Below are positions 11,401 to 23,445 of a DNA stretch of 64,000 bases, piece after piece. The first letter of the stretch is position 1. Each line of letters begins with the position of its first letter. Position numbers and translations under genes: made by a program. Origin of the DNA: Sorghum bicolor (Eukaryota > Streptophyta > Magnoliopsida > Poales > Poaceae); NCBI RefSeq assembly GCF_000003195.3, contig NC_012870.2, forward strand, positions 24,916,501-24,980,500. The letters run 5' to 3'. The notes beneath the pieces are model-generated. The model saw only the letters and a list, made by a program, of their open reading frames with translations, searched no databases and was not told the DNA's origin.

Positions 11401-12708
11401 GTTATCTAGATTAGACCTTGAGGCAATGCATCTTAGTTATTTATCTTTAGATTCGGTTTAGATTTTACTATTACCATCAGTTTGCTACTATTATCGTCAG
11501 TTTGCTACTAGTCATTTGTAATAAATGCCTCAAGATTAATAAAGAATATTATTATTATTATGTCTTGTGTGTCTCTACTTTATTTTTGTGCAAGAAAGCA
11601 GAAAATAAGTATGGGGGAGATCCCTCGACATGCCAAACACACTTTGACTACACCACTCTATGATTCAGGTACACACTCTGCACACTTTACACATACAGAT
11701 ATCTTGGATTATGCAGAATATTGTTTCCGACATGATAAATTAAAAAGATTAAATGTTTCTAATCATGATTAATCTCACTCTCTGATATTTTCTGAAACTT
11801 GCAATTATTAAAAAAATCATTTTAAAACCCTGTGTTACTTAAGTCATTGTGGAATGTCAGACGGTAGAGTATGAGTTTCTTATTCTTGATATCATTGTTG
11901 CTTGGAGAATTTATTCAAAAATTCTAGCTACCATCCTCAGTGTTTTATATGCCTGATAAAACTGAAAATATTAATTATGATTATATCAGCTATCTACTCT
12001 GTATTGAGTTTGTTCAAAATGAGTTAGACCCTTGTTGAGAGATTTATCATGCTCCTATGATCAAGACATTTATTCAGAAAGATTCACTCTTCTGAAGTAT
12101 TATTGCATTAGAGGCATGGGCTATGCAAAAATAAAGATATTTCGAGGAAATAAAAAGGAGAAAGTGCTCGATAACCTCGCAGAAAAAATGGACAAGTGTC
12201 CGGCAGTAGAATTAGGGGTACCTCGGTATCCACTTAAAAAAAGAGAAAAAGAAAGAAAATGATAGCCCATGGTCCCTCTAATAAGCAATATGCCAGCAAG
12301 AGTTGACAAGTTTTTAATTTCCAAAGTCTTTGATCTAAGAGTATGACATTCCTCTCCTCGGATCCCATTTTGATCAGGCAATAAATGCAAGGCAAGTATG
12401 CTTGAGAATTTTTGCAAATTAAAACAGCCTCAGTGAGATATATAAAAGATAAATGAGTGATCTGAAAGAACCTATGAGGATAAAGGTATGCTAACCTTCT
12501 TTTCAAAAATATACAAAAACTCCAAGTGACAGGATTGAGAAGAAAGGATCTTTACTCTTAACCATATACTTCCCTGACTATAGTACACAGTGGATTTTAA
12601 CACCCTCCAAGTATGAAGAAAATGTTTTACAATGTTTTAAACCCAGATATTTTTCTTAACCATCCTTTTCTCAAGGACGAGTAAAAGCCTAAGTATGGGG
12701 GTATTTCT
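11401..12708 (+). other. Gypsy-1 3' non-coding region and polypurine tract
   Basis: No gene is supported. The sequence around 12190-12225 (GACAAGTGTCC, then GTAGAATTAGG) is also found, inverted, in the Gypsy-2 3' region near 37610-37640. A polypurine tract, AAGTATGGGGGT, lies at 12691-12702 just before the LTR. CTCAAGGACGAGTAAA before it matches the equivalent motif in Gypsy-2. Confidence 0.65.
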
Positions 12709-13390
12709 TGACGGTTCTTAAGTATCAATTTTAATTATCAAATAAACAAGAGAAAGAACCAATATGCAAACAACACCTAGAATTAGGGTTTGATCTGATA
12801 GAATTCCACGAGTTTTGTTGTTTATCTGTTTCTGTAGGGGGTTATCAGGAAATAAGGAAGAAAGGCCCACATGTCGAGATTACATAGAGATATCAACGCA
12901 CCGCGCAATTTTCTACCATCTAGAAGACTCCAGAAGCCACGGGAACAAAGCGGAGGCCGAAAGGGGCCTGGCCTAGGGCGCCTGCCCTGAGGACCAGGGC
13001 GGCCGCCCCCTCCTGGATTCCAATCAGAACTTTTTTTGCGGATGACGCTCCACCGACCTAAAGGATCAAGGATAACCGTCCAATCAATGTTGGTTTGATC
13101 CAATGGCTCACATTCACTTGAGGGGACTATAAAACCAGACCCCCTGGCCCCTGGAGGAGACAAGTTCATCATAGAGTTGAGAGGAGCCCTCGAAGGAATA
13201 CCTCTCCTCTAAATAAAATTTCTTTTAGGCTTAGCATCCAATGTGAGTAGAATTAGATCTTCTAGTTTCTACTAGATTGAGAGAGATAGAGTGGAGGTGT
13301 AGATCGGAGGAAGCCCGGCCTGTCGGTGTCTACTCCGAGGTTGTACCTGTGGGATCAAGTTCTCCTAACCCGAAGCTTGCTCCTAGGATT
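12709..13390 (+). repeat. Gypsy-1 right LTR, part 1
   Basis: It begins TGACGGTTCTTAAGTATC and matches the left LTR up to the CACTA insertion after GGATT. TATAAAA lies at 13128-13134. The LTR resumes at 24875. Confidence 0.88.
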
Positions 13391-13405
13391 CACTAGTACA
13401 GAGAG
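13391..13405 (+). repeat. CACTA left terminal inverted repeat
   Basis: CACTAGTACAGAGAG pairs with the right end at 24857-24871, with mismatches after the first ten bases. Confidence 0.9.
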
Positions 13406-13423
13406 ATACTATACTGGCGGTTC

Positions 13424-13655
13424 GCAACCCCTTTGTACAGGCAGATTGACGAACCGCCAGTGGCTATAGGCCTGTGGAAATAAAAGTTTCCACAGGCGGT
13501 TAACTGAGAACCGCCTGTAGAAACCGATTTCTACAGGCGGTTCAGTTATGAGATCCGCCTGTGGAAATCAATTTCTACAGGCGGTTCATTTATGTAAACC
13601 GCCTGTAGAAATTGGATTCTACAGGTGGTTCTCATAACAGAACCGCCTGTGGTAA
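13424..13655. repeat. CACTA left subterminal repeats
   Basis: Roughly 35-bp palindromic units of the form ACAGGCGGTT-spacer-AACCGCCTGT are separated by A/T-rich linkers (TAGAAA, TGGAAA). In the En/Spm family, subterminal repeats of this kind bind the TNPA protein. Similar blocks lie at 18750-18920 and 24535-24835. Confidence 0.9.
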
Positions 13656-14189
13656 GATTTTCCAATTTAACCCTATTTTCCAGCAAACCCTATTTTTAAC
13701 ATTATATATATTATATACATTAATATTGAAACTATGTTAGGCTACAAGATTCAACCAATGCAACATGCAATATATTTATATATACCATTACTTTGTACAT
13801 AAAATTATATTAATTACAAACATCATACATCAAAGTTTTTTGTTTACAGACATATGAGGTTTCACATCTGAAACTTCTGCTCTAATAACCCGATCGAGAT
13901 AGCTTTAGCCTAATAATATCTCGTAGCGCTCTAAACTCAGGCTTTGCTAGGACGCTGGTCGGGTCGTGATATTTCCCTTTGGTGGGAATGGCTTCTCTCA
14001 AGAGAAAAGTGCAGAGGTCCTCAACTATGTTATATAGAACACTTGAGTCACGCTCTTCGCCTTTTTCAACTCATGTTGCTGCAGAGGAAGTTAGAAACAT
14101 CATAAATTTATAGTTCATATAACACATGCTCAGCAACAAAAAATGACACAAATAATATAAACGACTATTAGAGCAATACCTTAGAAGGG
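13656..14189 (-). other. CACTA non-coding 3' region of the second gene
   Basis: A/T-rich sequence with no convincing coding frame. It probably holds the 3' untranslated part of the Transposase_24/Ulp1 gene. Confidence 0.5.
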
Positions 14190-17100
14190 TTAGTTACATA
14201 TCTTTCGGTCTCTCTCATGAACTCGTAGACGTAGAATGCACAGTGGACCGATCTGACTGGTTGATTATGGCACTGATGTATGACAAAAAAGTGGATATTT
14301 ATTAGTTGCAACATCGTCATATGCATATTATATTTATAAAGACAGCTTGTGATATTTTGGTACGTACCGGCCATTTATAAAATAATCTCAATGGCTGCCC
14401 CGGTTCTGATGAATCACACCTTCCACCTTTGATCTTATAATACCTATAGGCCCTATAGTATCGAATACACAATCCTCAAGTTATTCTGAAACTCTTGTAA
14501 AAGTAGGTATGAATATTTAATGTACTCAGCTTACCATTCCAAGTGTGTAATGAATTTTGCATAACTTGAAGGATCATAGTCTGCAGAGTCTAGGACTAGC
14601 ACACGTCCTAGACTAGGATTAATGAGGAGGCAGATCCAGTGGTCCCTGAGAGAATCGAATTTATGATGCAAGTGCCCATTGATATTACTAATACGACGAT
14701 GAATACAAATTGACACTTACCCAAAGTTGTATGGGGCAACAACACATTCTCGATCTTGATACTTGAGCAGTGCCAAGGCTATGTAGAGGTCGTATTTACA
14801 TTCATAATCTAGTCGACTTTCATCTATTATCTTCTTACGCTCAGCGGGGTCCAAACCTTCTAAGGAGTCGTGTTTGTCTCCGATTCTGAAGTTGTGCTGC
14901 TCCTCGCATATCTTCATCGGGCTCAGATACGCAACCCTTTTACTGGCAGACCTATCCGGATCTGAACCGTACCGCATCTGTTGTTGTTCAAAATTCATTC
15001 TACAATGAGCACTTATACGTTAGATGTTGAAAATTGATGCAACTCATGAATAATAACACAAGATAGTATGAGTGACACTTACAATGCAAACACGGTTACC
15101 AGCTGCACGTCTAGTCTCTGCAGGTTCATCATTAGCCACATGTCCTCAAAGGTAACGATTGCCTTTGTACGCTCACTGTTGAATGCTGTTGGTGGTATAA
15201 TCACATTGATCGTGTCAATGCCTACAAAAGCTGCTCTCATATACCAGTTATGCATCCTTTTTATACCAGCTGGGATCTTTTTGAGTTTGTCCCAACTAAG
15301 TAGTGGTCTGCCTGACTCATATTTAGTAGGGACAAATTTGTAATCATCCTTTGTTGGTGGCCTGATATTGACATTACGTGTTTCATAGCTTTTTGACCCC
15401 TCCTTCTCATGCTTTGCTAAGTCAACAAGTTTTGAAGTGCGGCTCCTTGCAATTCCAGACAAAAATAGGGCCGTACCAGCAGCCTTCTTCTTTGGCTCGA
15501 ATGGGGAAACCAATTTGGGGACCGAGAATTTTGTTTTCTTTGGTTGCGGTGGTGTCTTATCATCATTTTTTGGTGCCGGTGGTGTGGAAGATTGCGGTGT
15601 TGAAGCATGGGGTTTAGGTGATGGTGGTGAAGCTGGGGGTTTAGGTGATGGTGGGGGAGTGGGTTTTCATGGTGGATGAGGCATTATTGGTGATGGTGGT
15701 GGTGGGGATTGTGGATGCAAGATTGGAGAGGTTGGTGGAGTGGGAAGAGATATGGGATGGGACGACTCCTGAGTCTGCGGCACTTCTCGGGGTGATGGTT
15801 CTGGTACCTGAGACAGCAGGACGTCCCGTCGAGGCCAAAGAATAAAATTCTTGATAGGTTGTCCCAGTTTCTCAATGCCCTCGGGACTGGGAATGTCTAG
15901 CATGTCGTCCTCATATCCTTGGACAACTGTCAACACTTCCACCCTGCAGTAGTCCTCAGGGATCTCACTACCATGGAATTGATGCCCTGGGATCGCAAGT
16001 CCTGTGGCTACTTCCCTTGTACGGTTATTGTTAAAACCATACCTTATGACTAGGGAGCAAGGCACAGGACTATCGATCTCATCAACTGGATAGCGGACCT
16101 TGTCTCCGGTAGAGGCAATACTACTTGGGACGACCGGAGCTTGTTCTGTTGTTGTCGGGGCGACGACTAGCTGCATTTGAGGAGGCTGCTGGCCACTTAA
16201 TTGGCTAGACATTGCGGTCGCCAATCGCTGCATCAACTCAGGAGGAGGATTGGAGAGGATTTTAGACATCACCTCTTCGACTTCTCTCTTAGCCTCCTCC
16301 TTAAAATAATTAGACATTTCTTCCTTGTAGCGATCCCGTTTCCTATACATTGCTTCCCACTCTGGTCCGAAGCCTTCTTTCCATCCTTCTTTTGATGAGA
16401 TGCCTCATACACGACCAGGATGCTCTGGGTTACCCAGAGCAATAGTAAGGACATCTTTCTCCCTTTGAGGCTTAAATTCGCCCGCTTGCTGCTTAGCTGC
16501 CACAGCGAAAATATTCTTCGCTGCCTCTTCGACCATTGGGTCAGAAAATGATAAGCCAGACTTGGCTTCCTTTGCCGGTACACGAGCACGAATCCACCTC
16601 GAGCCCCTGCGACCAAGTTGGTCAGGGAGCGCTGGCAGACCCTTAGCCCTCTGCGCTTTATCCTCTTGCTCCCATTGGGCAAGCTTGCGTTAATAGCCAC
16701 CTGTGGCTAGATGATGGTGGTACTTGTTCCTTTTTGCGAGCTTTGATTTAGATTCGCTCAAAGCTTTGAACTCCTCGGTACTTCTCTGCTCTAGAAACAC
16801 CGCCCACTGACCAGCAGTGATTTTATACCTTTTTGTCGGGTCCAACCCTTTCTTTGCCCACTTAGAATTCAACTCGGACTTGTAATTCCTAAACATGATT
16901 CCCCACTGCTTCAATGTGTACTCCTTTACTAGGTCTTTTGAACCCTGAGGTAAAACAAACCTTGTAAGTAGCTTGTCCCACATTCTTGTGATTTCATTTT
17001 GTCCACATTTGCCCACTCCCTGTCTGTGATGTCAAGATGGTCCCTAATTAAGAATCCAAGTGCGTTACGCCACTTAGGTAAGGCCTCTAGAGGAGCTAGG

Positions 17101-17670
17101 GGTTGTCCTGTCGGGCTCACATCTGTAATTCTAAATGTGACTTTTGGAAACTGATTCAATCCTCTGTCACCTCGTTTCCTTTTTCTATCATCAGTCTTCT
17201 CGGTGGTCTTCTCGGTGGTTGTCTCCGTCGTCGGTTCGGGTGCACCTTCATGTGTGAATTCTTTCTGGATAGGATCTCTTTCAGCTCATGAAACTGAGAT
17301 AACACCTCCTGTTCATGTTAAAAGTTAAACACATAAATCATTCTTGTACATATACTGAGGGACATAAAAGTTAGAAACATTTAATTATAGATGAGTAATT
17401 CATCACCTCATCTACTTCTGGAATGTAATCAGGGTCACGTTCTAATTCACGACGAGCGTTCCTCTCTATGCGAGGATCTGGAATGTCGCTAGGGGAGGTC
17501 TCGTACGAAGGACTTGATTCACGTTCTTTTACATTCTCTGTGTGGTCCGACCTTTGTGCTTGCTCAGTGTTGTGTGATACTTGCACCTTCTCTCTGTGGT
17601 CCGAACCTTTTTCCGGTGCTTGGTCGATGCGGTCAGACCCTGACGCTTGGTTTGGGGTTGGAGAAGTCAT
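14190..17670 (-). pseudogene. CACTA second gene: Transposase_24 fused to a Ulp1-like cysteine protease
   Basis: The N-terminal acidic exon starts at 17670 (MTSPTPNQASG). One frame then runs from 17016 to 15083. It holds the plant En/Spm Transposase_24 region (GQWAVFLEQRSTEEFKALS; LGNPEHPGRV), a proline-rich hinge (about 15600-15760) and the start of a protease region. Splice sites follow: GTAAGT at 15082, AG at 15000. The C48/Ulp1 catalytic set is visible: His in DHWICLLI (near 14630), Asp in VLDSADY (near 14580), Gln in CHNQPV and Cys in VHCAFYVYEF (near 14240). In-frame stops lie at 16690-16692 (TAA), near 16410 (TGA, at the R of GRVRG) and 15667-15669 (TGA). One GT/AG gap (14688-14720) is only 33 bp, too short for a normal intron. 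Confidence 0.75.
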
Positions 17671-17789
17671 CGTGATAATCTATTCAAATAATTACTTAGC
17701 ATTATAAATAATGTATATACATAGACACTTAAACTAAAAGCTAATATTAATTGTTTATTATTTTTACACATAAATAAATATATGCAATT

Positions 17790-17796
<7 letters not shown>

Positions 17797-17837
<41 letters not shown>
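17797..17837. repeat. AT microsatellite
   Basis: A run of about 20 AT dinucleotides inside the CACTA element, within an A/T-rich stretch (17671-18295) that holds no gene. Confidence 0.9.
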
Positions 17838-17840
<3 letters not shown>

Positions 17841-18295
17841 GCATTATAAATAATTGGATTATAAAAAAGAAATAATAACTACTTAGCTTATGCTATAATG
17901 TATATACATAGACACTTAAACTAAAAGCAAATATGAATTGCATTGTAAATAATGTATATACAATTAATAATTTTAAGAAAAAGAAGACATCATATACATC
18001 AAATAAGAAAAATAAAAAATAATTATTTAGGATATGCATAATGTATATAAGAAAAATAAAACATCATATACATTTATTTAGGACAATTCATAATTTTAAG
18101 AAAAATAAAACATTATGTACATTTATCTAGGACAATTAATAGTTAATAATTATTTATGACAATTAGTAAGTATTTAGGATAATTAATAATTAATAATACA
18201 TCATATATATTTATTTAGAACAATTAATAATTATTTATAACAATTATACATCATATACATCAAATAAGAAAAATAAAAAATAAAAAAATAAAACA

Positions 18296-18690
18296 ATGGC
18301 CGCTGGTGGGCCGGCCCAGCTGGGCAGGCGGCCCACCGACCCCTGCCCCTCCCCCTCCCTCTCACCCTCGCCCTCTGCGCAAGGCCGCCGCCGCTGCCGC
18401 CCCCCGCCTCCCAACGCCGCCTCGACTCCCCCACGCCGGCCGCACTCGCCGCGTCGCCGCCGGCGAGCCGCGGCCGCCGCGCGCGCTCTCTGCCTCCGCC
18501 GCCGAGCTCCCGCATCGGCCGCCGCGCGAAGCCGCCCCCGCTGCAGCCGCAGCCGCACGCGCACCCACTCCCACGTCACAGCCGGGAGCTTACCTCGAAG
18601 AGAAGATGCCGGCGAGAAGGAGAAGGAGAAGGTCGCCGGCGATGGGAAATTTGGGCAGCCTGGCGGCGTGTTTGAATAGAGACTAGCGTC
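18296..18690 (-). other. GC-rich leader or captured segment in the CACTA element
   Basis: A sharp GC island (mostly C and G, with GCCGCC and GCGCGC runs) stands in very A/T-rich surroundings. Open frames exist on both strands but are low-complexity Arg/Ala/Pro/Gly and match no family, so I do not call a protein. Because a TATA box lies just upstream on the minus strand (18738-18744), this is best read as the transcribed leader of the second CACTA gene. A captured host exon is the alternative. Confidence 0.5.
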
Positions 18691-18737
18691 TTTGGGGATC
18701 TTTGGGGACTTAGAAAATTTCAGGTCTGCGCGCGGAG

Positions 18738-18744
18738 TATATAT
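18738..18744 (-). promoter_or_regulatory. TATA box of the second CACTA gene
   Basis: The minus strand reads GCCATATATACTCC. The box sits between the internal repeat block (18750-18920) and the GC-rich leader, matching the layout at the right end of the element (repeats, TATA box at 24516-24523, leader). Confidence 0.6.
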
Positions 18745-18749
18745 GGCCT

Positions 18750-18920
18750 CGATTTCTACATGCGGTTGGCATTGACCACCGCCTGTAGAAATGCTTTCTA
18801 CAGGCGGTGGTCAATGCCAACCGCCTGTAGAAATCCATTACTACAGGTGGATGGTATTGACCACCGCCTGTAGAAATAGCACTATACAGGCGGTGGTCAA
18901 TACCACCCGCCTGTACAAAG
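18750..18920. repeat. Internal block of subterminal-type repeats
   Basis: Alternating motifs of CCGCCTGTAGAAA and TTTCTACAGGCGG form palindromic units with GGTCAATGCCAACC or similar spacers. The outer motif equals that of the terminal blocks, but the spacers differ (GGTCAAT/ATTGACC). Its place just upstream of a TATA box suggests a promoter/enhancer role. Confidence 0.85.
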
Positions 18921-19194
18921 TTTTTTGCAATTTTTATTATTATTATTGTTTTCTATATTTTTTGTTACTATTTTTTATTGCATATTGATATTATAATATA
19001 ATAATATTTTTACATAATTATTTCTATATTCTATATTTGTAACATAATTATATTGTTTATATATTATTTGTATAATGATATTTCACACCTATATATTATT
19101 TTTATATTATTTTAAATTTCAAATGCATATTGCATATTGTATGAAAGGTAGAGCTTGATGAGCTCTAACTTCACTCTATCCAAAACTTTTTCAT

Positions 19195-19905
19195 TTGAGG
19201 ACTTTTAGTGCCTAGTTGGACCTAGTTGGACCTAGTCAAATTTTGAAATTTCACATTTCCACAACTACACACACGTTTTCGAAACCCGAGACGTCCCCCA
19301 CTCGAAAAGTCATGAATACAAAGATTGTTCCACTCATCAAGATATACATTTCATACATAGGACATTTTTTGCATTTGACAAAGCGTTTCAAAAGTGTAGT
19401 TCTAAATCCACAAGTCTCACATATAGTTTCATAAAGTTTGTGACACATTCAACACTTTGTGACTAGAGTTTACCAATCCTTTCCCAAATGCCAAAATATT
19501 GTATGTATGGAATGTGTATCTTGAGGAGCTCTAACACCCATGTATTCAAAAGTTTTTCATTTGAGGTCATTTAGTGCCTAGTTTGACCTAGTTTGACCAA
19601 GTCAAATCTTGGATTTTTTCTAAAAAGTCACTTTGACCGGACCCTTTGTAGTCTCAGATACAAAAGTCATGAATACAAAGTTTGTCCAGCTCATCAAGAT
19701 ACACATTGTGTGTAAGGGTCAACTTTTCATCTGAGAGAGTTTGGACCACTCAAATTTTGAAATTTCAAATTTCCACAGCTACACACACGTTTTCGAAACC
19801 CGAGACACCCCCAACTCGAAAAGTCATGAATACAAAGTTTGTTCCACTCATCAAGATATATATTTCATACATAGGATATTTTTGCATTTAACAAAGCGTT
19901 TACAT
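19195..19905. repeat. Imperfect direct repeats downstream of TNP2
   Basis: A unit of about 200 bp at 19195-19395 recurs at 19555-19905. Shared strings include TTTTCGAAACCCGAGAC, TCGAAAAGTCATGAATAC and TCATCAAGATATA. Short tandem CTAGTTGGAC/CTAGTTTGAC motifs mark the start of each unit. No gene lies here. The block is the 3' flank of the TNP2 gene. Confidence 0.8.
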
Positions 19906-19924
19906 GATGAATCACAGATACAAT

Positions 19925-22900
19925 CTAGGCCGCTACTATTCTCCCTTGTCCATCAGGGCGCACCCATGGCAAAGAACACTGTGGGATGCTTCGCTCAATA
20001 TTTTTTATCTTCATAGGATGGTCCACAAAGAGGGACATATCACTGAACTGGTTAAAATCCTCTAGATCCGATACACCGTCAACTCCAACTGCATGTTGCT
20101 TTCCTGGAAAAACTACATGCTTCGGTTTGTCGGTACTTTTCTTCTCATTCTTAGAAAGGATCTGCTCAGCATAGAAAACCTGTGCAGCACGATTAGCAAG
20201 GATCCATGGGTCATCTTTATATCCCACCTTACTTAGATCAAGAACTCTGACCCCATAATTATCCACTGTGACATGTTTATCTGCATCCCATTGACTTCGA
20301 AACACAGGGATGTGAAATGTACCATAGTCTGGTTCCCATATGTCCTCGATGAAGCCAAAGTATGTAATAATATCACCAGTTTTGTCATCTACGGCCTCGC
20401 ATCGAACACCACTATTTTGTGTCATGCTCTTTTGGTCCTTGGACTTGGTATGCCATGTGAATCCACTTATGTCATAGGTTTGCCATGTTATGACTTGGCG
20501 TGATGGTCCAGATGCCAAAGCCTTGATGGTTTGTTTCTCAATTGTTTCCCCATATGGAATGTCCTGCTCCCTTAGCCATGTGTACAACTGTTTCTTGTGT
20601 TCCTTCATTACCCAATCCTCTGTTTGCCTAGGATTATGTTCTCGAAGCTCATCCATGTGTTGTTCAATCAAATGCTCCATTATCGAGAGCTGATGTAAGA
20701 TGTTGTGATGTGCCTCAAGTACTGTATTGTAATCTGGTGGGATGAATGACTTTCGTCCAATCCTCCCACATCCATGTAGCCTACCCTCATGTCTTGATGG
20801 AGGCAAACCTATTGCAACCTGGTCTTTTAGGACATTATTGCAGAATGGTCCTCCGGACTCAATCGCCTCTTCGGTACAATACCCCTCTATCATGGACGCC
20901 TCGCGATGAGCACGAGTTGATACATAGCCATTTAGTACTGACATAAAACGCTCGTAAGTCCACATTTCATGCAGGTACGTGGGACCCAGTGCCTGTATTT
21001 GTGGAACCAAGTGCACCACAAGGTGCACCATGATATCAAAGAATGATGGGGGGAAACACATCTCAAACTGTGACACTGTTTCCACTACGAATTCCTGAAG
21101 GGATTCTAACTCATCACGGTCAATTACCTTTTGTATGATCTTGTTGAAAAAGTAGCACAACCGTGTGACTGCCATCTTTAAGAATACTGGATTTATAGCT
21201 CTTATTGCAATAGGGAGGAAAGTAGTCAGCATGACATGACAATCATGTGAGTTGTAGTTGGTGAGTGCTAGGTCTTTCATTGACACAAAACTCCGTATGC
21301 TAGAGCAGAATCCAGATGGGACTTTTAATTTCTTCAACCACTCACACATCGCATGTTTCTCATCTATGTTGAGGTTGTAGCTTGCTGCTGGGAGATGGTA
21401 CTTCCCATTTTCTTGAAAAACAGGATGAAGCTCTTTTTTATGCCTAACTGCACCATGTCAAAGCGTGAATTGAGTCCTTCCTTTGTCTTGGTCTTGATGT
21501 CTAGCAATGTGCCAATTAGACTTTCGAACACATTCTTCTAGATGTGCATACCATTGATCGCGTGTCGTACATCCAAGTCTTTCCAGTATGGGATATACTC
21601 GAAGAAAATGGACTTCTTCTTGAATGTTGCCCCTGGAGTTGATTTGACATCCTTTCTTAATTTTCCATCCTTTGTCTTCTTTCCAAACACAAATTTAAAG
21701 TTGCTCACTATTTTGAAAACTCTGTGGCCTTTGCTATTACCTAATGGTGCATCTAAGTTCCTTTCATCATTATAGTCAAAGTACTTATCCATCTTTTTCA
21801 GGCGGTACTTGTGTCCTTTCGATAAGAAGCGCCAGTGCCTCATGTACACTATCTTCTTAGATGCATTAAGGGACACGTAATGGGTTCCATCTATGCACAC
21901 CACGCAACCAACCTTTCCCTTGAATTGCCCTGATAAAATAAAGAGAGCAGGGTAATCGTTGATAGTAACAAAAATAATTGCTCTTAGCGTGAATGAATCT
22001 TTGCGATACTCGTCCAACATTTGAACACCTTTTTCCCATAACATTTTCATTTCCTCCATCAATGGCTCCAGGAAAACATCCATGTCAACTCTAGGTTGAA
22101 CTGGTCCAGAGATAAGTAAGGTTAGCAAAAGGTATTTTCGCTTCTGCATCAACCATGGAGGGAGGTTTTAGATGGTGAGAATCACCGGCCATGTGCTATG
22201 CTTGATGCTCCTCTCAGCAAATGGATTCATTCCATCTGTACACAGTGCGAACCTAACATTCCTTGGTTCGCTAGCAAAGTCTCGGTGGTTGTCATTGAAA
22301 TCTTGCCACTGCTTTCCATCGGCTGGATGGCGAAGCTTGCCATCATTTTTGTGCTCATCAGAAGCATGCCAACTCATAAGTTTTGCATCCTCAGGGTTAG
22401 CAAACAAACTCCTCAGTCGATCTACCACTGGAAGGTACCACATCACTAAAGCAGGAATCTTTTTCTGCGCATAATAGTCAACCTCTTCTTTATCTTTGCT
22501 CATGGGTTTTGTACTCTGTTGGGTGTTCTTTGGGGCCTTCTTTCGCTTCTTCCCTGCTTTACACATGGAGGCAGCACAATCCTCTCGATAGTCTTTGTTT
22601 GTCTTGTACCGACTTGCACCACACTTTGGACAACTATCCAAGTCCTTGTAATCATCACCTCGGTACAAGATACAATGATTTCTACACACATGGATCTTCT
22701 CGACACCCATAGTCAGCGGACTGATCAGCTTCTTTGCATAGTACGTGTTAGCAGGAACTTTGTTCTCCTTTGGAAGCATATCACCGATAATACTTAAGAA
22801 CGCATCGAATCCAGCATCGGACAAACCATACCTGGCTTTTGCCATCAACAGTTTTAGCATAGCTCGTAACGTTGTGTACTCTTTGGTACAACCTTTAGAC

Positions 22901-23445
22901 TCATCATACAAAGGCTCTTCTGCTGCCTTCTTCAAGGCCTCCATCCCTTTCATTAATAACATTGATGGTTCAGTATGACGACGCAACATTGCCTCCAAGA
23001 ATTCAGCATCTTCCGCAGCCGTATCATTTGGTAAGACATGAGTTCTTGCACCATCATTTCCCCCAGCAGATCCACCAGCGGTAACATTTGGCACAACATG
23101 TTCACTCTGGGGTGTGTCGTGGAAAAACTGATTAGCAGGCAGGCCTGGACCATCGGTGTCGATGTGTGCTGGGTCTCCAACTGTATAAGGCGCTGAGCTA
23201 CCCTCTCCATGCTATGTCCAAATCAAGTAATCCTTCATAAATCCTCGGCAGACTAGATGAGAAATGATTACTTCAGTATCTTCAAATAGAAGAGTATTTC
23301 TGCGGTCGTAGCATGGACAATATATATGCTTCGTCTTTGTTCTCAAAGCATGGTTCTTAGTGGCATCAACAAACCTATGCACCTCAGGTATATATGATGG
23401 ATCTAGTCTTGATAAGTTATACATCCATAAGGACCTCTCCATCAT
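19925..23445 (-). pseudogene. TNP2: CACTA transposase TNP2
   Basis: Reading leftward, the order is a Transpos_assoc N-terminus (RSLWMYNLSRLDPSYIPEV, then CPCYDRRN and HLVCRGF), a CPKCGASRYK zinc motif, the Transposase_21 core (VMWYLPVVDRLRSLFANPED, KLMSWHASD, DGKLRHPADGKQW, FALCTDGMNPF), DUF4218 (MVHLVVHLVPQIQALGP, EMWTYERFM) and DUF4216 (ITYFGFIEDIWEPDYGTF). TNP2 is the catalytic transposase of En/Spm elements and cuts at the terminal repeats. Stops lie at 23212-23214 (TAG), 22168-22170 (TAA) and 21538-21540 (TAG, at the E of MHIEKNVFES). A one-base loss in an A run near 21437 shifts the frame. The protein is complete in layout but not expressible as one chain. Confidence 0.9.

Noticed and set aside
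13424..13655. Regularly spaced palindromic repeats that could suggest a CRISPR array
   Set aside because: Plant nuclear DNA, degenerate units, no unique spacers, and the position at a CACTA end explains them as subterminal repeats.
18296..18690. Overlapping frames of 110-127 codons on both strands
   Set aside because: Low-complexity Arg/Ala/Pro in a GC island. Both strands are open, as expected from composition. Better explained as a leader or captured GC-rich segment.
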